From: Bacteroidota bacterium
Lineage (GTDB): Bacteria; Bacteroidota; Bacteroidia; Cytophagales; Cyclobacteriaceae
DNA length: 64,000 bases
NCBI GenBank assembly: GCA_018267195.1
Contig: JAFDYY010000008.1
Span: 1 to 64,000, forward strand
Direction: 5' to 3'
Positions 34,513-41,930 of this stretch are shown piece by piece (within the stretch, counting starts at the first letter, position 1; every line of letters begins with the position of its first letter). The notes beneath the pieces were generated by a model. That model did no database searches, was not told the DNA's origin, and saw only the letters and a program-made list of their open reading frames with translations. Made by a program: the position numbers and the translations under genes.

Positions 34513-35934
34513 ATGACAGAAAACCAATTTTTGTTTGCTAATTTTCACAGACTAAAAAAGAATCTTGTGAAAACCTTTAAACGGACATTATTTATAGCAG
34601 GCCTGATGGCCTTTGGTTTAATTTTTCAATATGGATGGCGGGCTTTCCCCATCATGAGCGGATACAGCGCTAAAGATATGTGCTCATGCGTATTTGTGGC
34701 CGGACGCGACCCGGAAAGCGTTACACAAAATGAGTTGGGCAATTTTCCTCTGTCGCTGGCCTCGGTGCAGGTTAACCGGAGCGATTCATCTGCTACTTCT
34801 TCCGTTTTTGGGCTGGCCAGGCGAAAAGCTATTTATAGAAAAGGGTTAGGCTGCACCTTGGTAGTGGGGCTATCGGAGGATGAACTTCGAAACCAAAAAA
34901 TAAAAACCTACCAAGCTGGTTTACCCTTGCCCGACTCGGCCGCCCGGCCTCAACCAAAGGATTTGCCCAACCTGAATCAATCTAAATTGAAGGTGGCAAT
35001 AGAGCAGGCATTTCAGGAAACCACAACCGAAAAAATAAAAATGAAACGAACCCGTGCCATCGTGGTGGCTGTTAACGGGCGCATCGTGGCCGAGAAATAT
35101 GCCGAAGGCTTTGATGAAAATTCCAAACACATTGGCTGGTCTATGACCAAAAGCATTACCAATGCCTTAGTCGGTATTTTAGTGAAGCAGGGAAAATTAA
35201 AGATTGATGAACCTGCCCCGGTTAACGAATGGAAAAAGGACGACCGTAAAAACATTACTCTTTCCGATCTGCTGGACATGAGCAGTGGCCTGCAATGGGA
35301 AGAAAACTACAGCGGCCCCAGCGGGGCAACCAATATGCTGTTTAAAGAAAAAGACATGGGGATATATGCAGCCGGGTATCCTCTTAAACATAAACCCGGT
35401 GAATCTTTTGAATACTCCAGCGGCACCACCAATATTATTTCGCGCATCATACGCCAAACCGTGGGCGATGAAGATTATTATCAATTTCCCTACCGCGAGT
35501 TATTTGCCAAGATCGGAATGCACAGCCTCGTGCTCGAGCCCGATGCTGGAGGCACTTTCGTTGGCTCTTCGTATTCGTTTGCTACCGCCCGCGATTTCGC
35601 CCGGTTTGGTTTATTGTATCTAAACGATGGCGTATGGAATGGTGAACGGATTCTCCCGGAGGGCTGGGTAAAGTATTCTTCCACGCCCACCTCGGGTGCC
35701 CATCGGGGCGAGTACGGGGCACAGTGGTGGACCAACGCAGGTGAAAAAATAAACCAGGCAAACCGAACCTACCCCAATGTACCGGCCGATTGTTTTCAGG
35801 CCGAAGGATTTGAAGGCCAGTATATTTTTGTGGTTCCTTCCAAAAAATTAGTCGTAGTAAGGCTGGGGCTTACCAAAACAGACGACTTTGATATGAATCA
35901 ATTAGTTTCCGGAATAATTTCTGCATTGCCCTAA
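34513..35934 (+). CDS. Serine hydrolase, beta-lactamase class C-like
   Basis: A 473-residue membrane-anchored or exported hydrolase. One hydrophobic segment lies at about 25-40 (TLFIAGLMAFGLIFQYGW). The nucleophile motif SMTK is at 210-213, the second motif YSSGTTN at 301-307, and a third HxG/KTG-like element lies in the C-terminal part. This is the fold of penicillin-binding proteins, esterases and class C beta-lactamases; most such genes are peptidases or esterases and not resistance enzymes. The N-terminal 150 residues before the domain contain a CSC pair (57-59). The start could also lie somewhat downstream. Transcribed alone, divergent from the helicase. Confidence 0.88.
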   Translation: MTENQFLFANFHRLKKNLVKTFKRTLFIAGLMAFGLIFQYGWRAFPIMSGYSAKDMCSCVFVAGRDPESVTQNELGNFPLSLASVQVNRSDSSATSSVFGLARRKAIYRKGLGCTLVVGLSEDELRNQKIKTYQAGLPLPDSAARPQPKDLPNLNQSKLKVAIEQAFQETTTEKIKMKRTRAIVVAVNGRIVAEKYAEGFDENSKHIGWSMTKSITNALVGILVKQGKLKIDEPAPVNEWKKDDRKNITLSDLLDMSSGLQWEENYSGPSGATNMLFKEKDMGIYAAGYPLKHKPGESFEYSSGTTNIISRIIRQTVGDEDYYQFPYRELFAKIGMHSLVLEPDAGGTFVGSSYSFATARDFARFGLLYLNDGVWNGERILPEGWVKYSSTPTSGAHRGEYGAQWWTNAGEKINQANRTYPNVPADCFQAEGFEGQYIFVVPSKKLVVVRLGLTKTDDFDMNQLVSGIISALP

Positions 35935-35995
35935 TTACCATACTACTTTTTGTACAACCTAAAAATAATTAACTTATCTCATCAAAATAATAAAT

Positions 35996-36937
35996 ATGAA
36001 TAAGCGCAGAGAGTTTATAAAAAAAATAGTAGCCGGTGCTACGGCCCTGCAACTTCCCACGATTGGGTCAGCTATCAGTATGTTTACACCTCCTGAACTT
36101 AACCTCTCATTGGCCCAGTGGTCGCTTCACCGGGCTATACAAAAAGGTGAAGTTAAAGTTGAAAATTTTGCCTCTATCGCCAAAAACAATTACAGCATAG
36201 AGGCCGTTGAGTATGTAGCCAGTTTTTATCAGACGCATGCTACCGAAGAAAAATACTGGCTTCAATTGAAGAAAACAGCCGGAGATTTAGGGGTGAAGAA
36301 TCTATTAATTATGGTGGATAATGAAGGCGATCTCGGCCACATAAATAAAGCCGAACGGAAGAAAGCAGTAGAGAATCATTTTAAATGGATCAACGCGGCC
36401 AAGTTGCTGGGTTGCCACTCCATTCGGGTTAATGCGTTTGGCGATGGCCCCAAAGAAGCCGTGCAGCAAGCTATGGTTGAATCGATGATCATTCTCTGCA
36501 CCTATGCCAGTCAGGAAAAAATAAATGTACTCATCGAAAACCACGGCCTGTATAGTGCTGATGGCCAATGGGTAGAGGGTATCATGAAAAAAGTAAACCA
36601 ACCCAACTGCGGTACCCTGCCCGATTTTGGAAACTGGTGCACCAATGCCAAATGGGGAAGCACCCAAGACAACCAATGCACGGAAGTGTACGATCGCTAC
36701 CAGGGCGTAAAAGAATTTCTGCCTTTTGCCAAAGGGGTAAGCGCCAAATCATACCACTTTAATGAACAAGGCGAAGAGACCATCATTGATTTTACCCGGA
36801 TGTTAACATTGGTAAAAGATTCGGGCTTCCGCGGATATGTAGGTATTGAGTACGAAGGAAACCGACTGAGCGAACCGGAGGGCATCCGCGCCACCAAAAA
36901 ATTATTAGAAAGAACCTGGAAGAAAATCAATGGGTAA
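35996..36937 (+). CDS. Exported sugar isomerase/epimerase-like TIM barrel
   Basis: A 313-residue xylose-isomerase-like TIM barrel with a Tat-type leader (NKRREFIKKIVAGATAL: a twin Arg followed by a hydrophobic stretch). Metal-site motifs: VLIENHG, GTLPDFGNWC, AKSYHFNEQGEE and GYVGIEYEGNR. It is therefore likely to fold in the cytoplasm with its metal and then be exported. Related exported proteins in Bacteroidota act on keto-sugars or are of unknown activity. The last eight bases overlap the next gene, so the two are translationally linked. Confidence 0.87.
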   Translation: MNKRREFIKKIVAGATALQLPTIGSAISMFTPPELNLSLAQWSLHRAIQKGEVKVENFASIAKNNYSIEAVEYVASFYQTHATEEKYWLQLKKTAGDLGVKNLLIMVDNEGDLGHINKAERKKAVENHFKWINAAKLLGCHSIRVNAFGDGPKEAVQQAMVESMIILCTYASQEKINVLIENHGLYSADGQWVEGIMKKVNQPNCGTLPDFGNWCTNAKWGSTQDNQCTEVYDRYQGVKEFLPFAKGVSAKSYHFNEQGEETIIDFTRMLTLVKDSGFRGYVGIEYEGNRLSEPEGIRATKKLLERTWKKING

Positions 36938-37331
36938 GATTCTTACCGCACCGGAGAAAAAAATACAGACCGATGTGGCTGTCTTAACATCCGAAGCTAC
37001 CGGCTGCCTGCAAGATTCATTTGTCTATGTTCATTGCCACCTCACCACCCCACCAGCCGGTTCATTAGTCCGAATTTGGTCCACTACCCTATTGGCCGAT
37101 CGGCACTCGGCAGCACAGGCCTCGCTCATCCATGCCGAAAATATTTCCTTCGCCCCTGCTTGGACGGTGGTGCCCAACAGCCAGGACTATCATTTCTTAT
37201 TAATTTTCTCAGCCTTGCCAAAGACCTGTATGCTTTTCGATTTCATCGAAAATATTCCACAGCCCGGTGGGTTTCTGGTTCGCAACATTGCACGCAACAA
37301 CACAGACGTGTATCATATCCACGTAACCTGA
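36930..37331 (+). CDS. Conserved-looking protein of unknown function
   Basis: A 133-residue protein whose ATG lies within the last codons of the TIM-barrel gene (eight-base overlap), a strong sign of a real, co-translated gene. It seems to be a single all-beta domain: alternating hydrophobic strands (FVYVHCHLTT, FLLIFSAL) and a distinctive end, FDFIENIPQPGGFLVRNIAR followed by NNTDVYHIHV. I associate that ending with small hypothetical proteins of Bacteroidota but know no function. No signal peptide or membrane segment is visible. Confidence 0.72.
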   Translation: MGKILTAPEKKIQTDVAVLTSEATGCLQDSFVYVHCHLTTPPAGSLVRIWSTTLLADRHSAAQASLIHAENISFAPAWTVVPNSQDYHFLLIFSALPKTCMLFDFIENIPQPGGFLVRNIARNNTDVYHIHVT

Positions 37332-37350
37332 TTTTCTTATAAAAATAGTT

Positions 37351-38049
37351 CTACTTCGGCAGTGATGGCCTCACTTCTATTTTGCTGGGCAGCGTGCGGG
37401 GGTTCATCGTCAACACATCGAGCACGAGTTTACCAATATCTTCCGGTTGTATCTTCCAGGTGTCTTGCTCGTTGGGCGTATGGTCGTTAAAATAGGTAGA
37501 TACCGATCCGGGCATAATGGTGCTCACTTTAATTTGATGTGCCCGGGCATCGAGCATCAAAGCCTGAGTAAACCCCAGCAACCCAAATTTGCTGGCATTG
37601 TACGAACTGCCTCCGGCAAAGTAATTGGCACCGGCTAAACTGCCCATTGTTATAATGTATCCCTTCGATTTTTTCAATGCTTCGTAACACGCCTTGACGC
37701 TGTAAAATACGCCCGTTAAATTGGTATCTATGGTTTCGTGCCAGAGTTTGGGCTCTAAGGATTCGATGGAGCCAAAAAAACCCACCCCGGCATTGGCAAT
37801 AAGGGCATCTAGTTGTCCAAACACATTCACGGTTTTATCAACGGCTGTTTTCTGTTGTTCAAAGTTTCGCACATCGGCAGCAAAACCAATAGCGCTCCCT
37901 TTTTGCACCGCATTCAGTTTTGCCAGTGCATCATCAACTGCTTTGGGTTGTCGCCCGGTAATAGCCACTTTCCATCCGTTTTGAATCAATGTATTGGCAA
38001 TGGCAAAGCCAATCCCTTTACTTCCACCGGTAATAAATGCTGTTTTCAT
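37351..38049 (-). CDS. Short-chain dehydrogenase/reductase
   Basis: A 232-residue classical SDR oxidoreductase. The cofactor motif TGGSKGIG is at residues 7-14, NAG in LIANAGVGFFG, the catalytic Ser in GSLAGANYF, and the catalytic Tyr and Lys in SYNASKFGLLG. The Arg/Lys after the second strand (TGRQPK) suggests NADP(H). It resembles 3-ketoacyl-ACP reductases and general carbonyl reductases, but the substrate is not evident. It converges on the small unknown gene with 19 bases between and is divergent from kdnA. Confidence 0.9.
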   Translation of the reverse strand: MKTAFITGGSKGIGFAIANTLIQNGWKVAITGRQPKAVDDALAKLNAVQKGSAIGFAADVRNFEQQKTAVDKTVNVFGQLDALIANAGVGFFGSIESLEPKLWHETIDTNLTGVFYSVKACYEALKKSKGYIITMGSLAGANYFAGGSSYNASKFGLLGFTQALMLDARAHQIKVSTIMPGSVSTYFNDHTPNEQDTWKIQPEDIGKLVLDVLTMNPRTLPSKIEVRPSLPK

Positions 38050-38257
38050 CGATCGTTAATTTAAGTTTAAAAATAATCTGAATAAGGATAGTGTCCGTCC
38101 GGGTTTTAAAGCCTGATCGTTTCCTGTCAATTTCGTTTTGTTATACTTGCCAGAACAATGATACAACATAAATAGTTGCGCATTTTTTACGGGTTACGAA
38201 AAAACAACCGGCATTTTTCTGGTTCAAACAAACCTCTTCCATCCACTTTGAATTTTG

Positions 38258-38265
38258 TATTTTTG
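38258..38265 (+). promoter_or_regulatory. Candidate -7 box of the kdnA operon
   Basis: TATTTTTG matches TAnnTTTG and lies 43 bases before the kdnA ATG. The upstream 258-base gap from the divergent SDR gene is the only sizeable non-coding stretch here, so a promoter is expected. A TTTG box at correct spacing is not evident. Confidence 0.4.
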
Positions 38266-38307
38266 TCCCGCAATACTAGAAAAATATTAACCCTAAATAA
38301 AAATACT

Positions 38308-39513
38308 ATGCCCGGCACCGAATTATTTGGAGCAGAAGAAAAAAAAGAAATCAACGATGTACTTGAAACCGGTATCTTGTTCCGCTACAACCACGATGCA
38401 CAACGCAATAACATCTGGAAGGCCCGCGAATTTGAAAACGAAGTAAAAAAATTATTAGGTGCGAAATATGCTCATGCCGTGAGCAGTGGCTCTACGGCTG
38501 TAGCCTGCGCCCTGGCCAGTGCCGGCATTGGAGCCGGAGATGAAGTAATCGTGCCTCCGTTTACATTCATTGCCTCGGTAGAAGCAGTTTTGTTTGTAGG
38601 TGCGCTACCTGTGTTTGCCGAAATAGATGAAACACTTTGTCTCAGTGCCAAGGGCATCAAAGCGGCCATCACACCTAAAACAAAAGCTGTGCTGCTCGTA
38701 CACATGTGTGGAGGGATGGCACAGATGGATGAAATTTTAGCCGTGTGCAAAGAACACAATTTAACTTTAGTAGAAGATGCCGGGCAAGCTTTTGCGGCTT
38801 CCTATAAAGGAACATCGGTGGGGCTGATGGGCCAGACAGGTTGCTACTCTTTTGATTTTTTCAAGATCGCTACGGCCGGTGAAGGGGGTGTGATGGTAAC
38901 CAACGATGAGCAAACCTACAAAAATGCCGACTGCTACTCTGACCACGGGCATAGCCATGTGGGCAACAACCGCGGTATGGAACCGCACCCGTTGCTTGGT
39001 TTTAATTATCGTATTGGTGAATTGAGTGCAGCCATTGGCCTCGCCCAGACGCGCAAAGTTCCTTTCATCTTAGAAAAAAATCGTGAGCATAAAAAAATAT
39101 TGACCGACATCTTATCAAAAGTTCCCGGCCTAAGTTTTAGCAAACTTCCTGATCCAAGCGGTGACTCGGCCACTTTTTTAAATCTATTTTTGCCCGACAC
39201 TGAATCGGCCAAACGGGTTATTGATGAATTTAACAAAGCAGGTGTAGCGGGTTTCAACTATTGGTTTTTGAACATGTATCATTTCATTAATCAATGGGAT
39301 CACTTAAAAGAGTTGAAAGTAGCTGCAAAGTTGCCCATCCACCTTTTGGGCGCCCCGCAAGATTACAAGAATCTTCATTTACCAAAATCACAAGAAGTGG
39401 TGGGGCGGCTAATCTCATTCGGCATCCGCTGCACCTGGACTGGCGAGGAAGTAAAAGCATTAGCCAATAAAATTGCCGGATGTGTAACAAAGGCAATGGC
39501 AGTACAAGCATAG
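38308..39513 (+). CDS. kdnA: 8-amino-3,8-dideoxy-manno-octulosonate transaminase, KdnA-like
   Basis: A 401-residue PLP aminotransferase of the DegT/DnrJ/EryC1/StrS family. The PLP Lys is Lys186 in SFDFFKIATAGEGG and the conserved Asp is in VEDAGQ (157). The N terminus, PGTELFGAEEKKEINDVLET, and the pairing with a KdnB-type oxidase point to KdnA, which transfers an amino group to 8-oxo-Kdo to give 8-amino-Kdo, known from Shewanella lipopolysaccharide. The ATG at 38308 was chosen: the frame is open upstream to a TTG at 38176, but that part has no family features and contains the promoter-like box. A general sugar aminotransferase is the alternative if considered without its neighbour. Confidence 0.85.
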   Translation: MPGTELFGAEEKKEINDVLETGILFRYNHDAQRNNIWKAREFENEVKKLLGAKYAHAVSSGSTAVACALASAGIGAGDEVIVPPFTFIASVEAVLFVGALPVFAEIDETLCLSAKGIKAAITPKTKAVLLVHMCGGMAQMDEILAVCKEHNLTLVEDAGQAFAASYKGTSVGLMGQTGCYSFDFFKIATAGEGGVMVTNDEQTYKNADCYSDHGHSHVGNNRGMEPHPLLGFNYRIGELSAAIGLAQTRKVPFILEKNREHKKILTDILSKVPGLSFSKLPDPSGDSATFLNLFLPDTESAKRVIDEFNKAGVAGFNYWFLNMYHFINQWDHLKELKVAAKLPIHLLGAPQDYKNLHLPKSQEVVGRLISFGIRCTWTGEEVKALANKIAGCVTKAMAVQA

Positions 39514-39526
39514 TTGTTTGGCAGGC

Positions 39527-40006
39527 ATGAAGAACATTCCCCTCAGTATAGCAATCCTTTTTATGAGCCTGCAAGCTTATGGGCAGGATAAGCCCTGTGT
39601 GTTTTGTGAAATTGCAAAAGGGAATCAACAAGCAGGTATGGTTGTTTATCGCGATCCGTGGGTGGTTGCCTTCATGAATCACGCACCGGAAAATCCAGGC
39701 CATGTTCTAGTGGTGCCCATCAGCCATTCAAAAGAAATTACAGAAGTACCAGACACTACGGCCCGACAAATGATGAGTGTTGGACGAAAGATTGCCCTGG
39801 CAATAAGAAATACCGATATAAAGTGTGAGGGCTTCAACTTTAGAATTAATTCCGGAGAAGCTGCCGGTCAAACTGTATTTCATAGTCACCTTCACGTAAT
39901 CCCTAGATTCAAAAGCGAAGTATTAAATCGAGAGGAGTACAAGATTTTACCCTCTGGAGAATTGGAGTCGGTTGCAAAAAAGATTCGAAAAGCTTTACAA
40001 GAATAG
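39527..40006 (+). CDS. HIT-family protein with signal peptide
   Basis: A 159-residue histidine-triad protein. The HIT motif HSHLHVIPR is at 119-127 (His119, 121, 123) and the N-terminal CVFCEIAKG (24-32) is the usual HIT start. Before it lies a clear Sec signal peptide, MKNIPLSIAILFMSLQAYGQ, which cytosolic HIT proteins lack. HIT enzymes are nucleotide hydrolases or transferases, so a periplasmic member is odd. The ATG at 39527 lies 13 bases after the kdnA stop; a TTG nine bases earlier is less likely. kdnB follows at 17 bases. A role linked to 8-amino-Kdo is only inferred from position. Confidence 0.85.
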   Translation: MKNIPLSIAILFMSLQAYGQDKPCVFCEIAKGNQQAGMVVYRDPWVVAFMNHAPENPGHVLVVPISHSKEITEVPDTTARQMMSVGRKIALAIRNTDIKCEGFNFRINSGEAAGQTVFHSHLHVIPRFKSEVLNREEYKILPSGELESVAKKIRKALQE

Positions 40007-40023
40007 TTTTAGATATAAATTAT

Positions 40024-41103
40024 ATGCACAAAAATTTTAAAGGAATAGAAAAGACCGTTTACGGCCGTGGAAGTTTTAACCAACTTGGCGACATCCTGAA
40101 TGAACGGAGAAATGACAACGGGCGGTTTATGCTCTTTGTGGTAGATGCCTACTTTAAAGGAAAAGAGCTAGAGAAAAGAATTCCCACTCGCCCGGAAGAC
40201 ATGGTTCAATTTATCAATGTAGAAACACACGAACCTACTACAGAGCAAATTGATCAGTTGCGCGATTCGGTAAAAAAATCGAAAGGCATTCCGGCTGCCG
40301 TAGTCGGCATTGGGGGCGGATCGGTTATGGATATTGCCAAAGCCGTTTCGCTAATGTTTACCAACGAGGGTTCTTCTACCTTATACCAAGGACTGAACCT
40401 GATTAAAAAACCGGGTATTTACCATGTGGGCGTACCGACCGTATCCGGCACCGGTGCCGAAGTTTCGATGACAGCCGTACTAACAGGCCCCGAAAAAAAA
40501 CTGGGACTAAAATGCGAGTGGACGGTTTTCAATCAGGTGGTGCTCGACCCCGAACTGATTGCCAGCGTACCGCGCAACTGGTGGTTCTATGCCGGCATGG
40601 ATACCTACATTCATTGTATAGAATCTGAAAACGGATTGCTGAACAATGCCTATAGCCACGCCTATGCTGAACAAGCGCTAAAACTCTGTCGCGAAATATT
40701 TTTAGGCAATAAAAGCGGGCAAACCCCGGAAAACGATGATAAGCTGATGGTGGCCTCGCTCATGGGTGGACTGAGTTTAACCTATTCCGAAGTGGGCGTA
40801 TGCCACGCTATCTCTTACGGGCTTTCCAAAATTTTAGGCACCCGTCATTGCTATGCTAATTGTATTGCCTTCAATCATCTTCACGACTATTACCCCGAGG
40901 GCGTAAAGGAATTTAAAACGATGATTGCCCAACATAAAATTGATCTTCCGCAAAACCTGGCTAAAGGCTGGACTGATGAGCAAATTACGGCCATGGCCAA
41001 AGTAGCCTACAACCTTCCGCACATGTGGGCACACGCCATCGGCCCCGACTGGAAAGAAAAGGTAACGGTAGAAAGCATTAGTGAATTATATCGCAGACTT
41101 TAG
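40024..41103 (+). CDS. kdnB: 3-deoxy-manno-octulosonate 8-oxidase, KdnB-like
   Basis: A 359-residue iron-type alcohol dehydrogenase family protein. KdnB oxidises the C8 alcohol of Kdo to the aldehyde that KdnA then aminates. Features: YGRGSFNQL at the N terminus, nucleotide-binding GIGGGSVMDIAKAVS, VPTVSGTGAEVSM, and metal-site residues in MDTYIHCIES, GVCHAISYGL and GTRHCYANCIAFNHL. Both the overall pattern and the neighbouring KdnA-like gene fit the Shewanella KdnAB pair. A generic group III alcohol dehydrogenase is the alternative. Transcribed with kdnA and the HIT gene. Confidence 0.86.
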   Translation: MHKNFKGIEKTVYGRGSFNQLGDILNERRNDNGRFMLFVVDAYFKGKELEKRIPTRPEDMVQFINVETHEPTTEQIDQLRDSVKKSKGIPAAVVGIGGGSVMDIAKAVSLMFTNEGSSTLYQGLNLIKKPGIYHVGVPTVSGTGAEVSMTAVLTGPEKKLGLKCEWTVFNQVVLDPELIASVPRNWWFYAGMDTYIHCIESENGLLNNAYSHAYAEQALKLCREIFLGNKSGQTPENDDKLMVASLMGGLSLTYSEVGVCHAISYGLSKILGTRHCYANCIAFNHLHDYYPEGVKEFKTMIAQHKIDLPQNLAKGWTDEQITAMAKVAYNLPHMWAHAIGPDWKEKVTVESISELYRRL

Positions 41104-41177
41104 ATCAGGCATGAGCATTGAAATTTGAGTCATGAGACGATGTTCTTCTCAAATCTCGTTGCCCATTACTCACTCCT

Positions 41178-41879
41178 ATGTCAAAGCCATTTCAGTTCAA
41201 ACGATTTTCAGTGCGGCATGATCTGGCCTCGATGAAAGTAGGCACCGATGCCGTGCTGCTGGGAGCCTGGACGGATATAAAAAACACAAAGCATATTCTC
41301 GAAGTAGGCACCGGATGCGGTGTTATTACCTTCATGCTGGCGCAACGAACACCCGAAGGTGTTATCATTGAAGGCCTCGACATAGACGAACCCAGTATTC
41401 GCCAAGCCTGCGAAAATGGATTGCGCACCCCCTGGCATCATCGCCTACAATTTCATCTCTCTTCTTTTCAAGAATATAAACCGGCACACCAATACGACCT
41501 CATCGTCAGCAACCCACCCTTTTTTATAAACAGCCTATTGCCCCCACAAGCTAAACGGAAACAAGCTCGTCATGCCGGCACTTTGTCCTTTGCTGAATTA
41601 ATTACCTTTTCCAAAAGTATGTTAACGCGCAACGGAAGGCTGGCTCTGATTTTACCGACAGCCGAAGGAAACTTGTTTAAAGAATTGGCAACCGCCAGCC
41701 AATTGTATCTTTCAAAAGAAACGGCCGTGTTTACCAAACCCGGCAAACCGCAAGAACGCGGGCTACTGGAATTCTCCCTCTCATCAGGAAAAGCAACCAC
41801 CGACAAAATTGTTCTCTTTGAAATAAATGGAAATAAAACCAAAGCCTACCAAGAATTAACGGACGAATTCTATCTTTAA
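41178..41879 (+). CDS. trmN6: tRNA1(Val) (adenine(37)-N6)-methyltransferase
   Basis: A 233-residue SAM-dependent methyltransferase of the TrmN6/YfiC type, which methylates A37 of tRNA-Val(1). The N-terminal family motif FSVRHDLASMKVGTDAVLLG is followed by motif I, LEVGTGCGVITFMLAQ, and the catalytic NPPFF (in DLIVSNPPFF), characteristic of N6-adenine methylation. The end is beta-rich with FEINGNKTKAY. It lies 74 bases after kdnB on the same strand. Length is normal for the family. Confidence 0.9.
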   Translation: MSKPFQFKRFSVRHDLASMKVGTDAVLLGAWTDIKNTKHILEVGTGCGVITFMLAQRTPEGVIIEGLDIDEPSIRQACENGLRTPWHHRLQFHLSSFQEYKPAHQYDLIVSNPPFFINSLLPPQAKRKQARHAGTLSFAELITFSKSMLTRNGRLALILPTAEGNLFKELATASQLYLSKETAVFTKPGKPQERGLLEFSLSSGKATTDKIVLFEINGNKTKAYQELTDEFYL

Positions 41880-41930
41880 CTCTGATTAATTCGGAATTAA
41901 GATTATTTTTTCAAAATATCGGGTAGGCGC

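Noticed and set aside
34513..35934. Antibiotic-resistance beta-lactamase
   Set aside because: The SxxK and YSS motifs fit a broad serine hydrolase family; nothing specific to class C resistance enzymes is seen.
37034..37342. 102-residue plus-strand open frame
   Set aside because: Shadow of the 36930-37331 gene, which has the better start, an overlap with the upstream gene and a recognisable ending.
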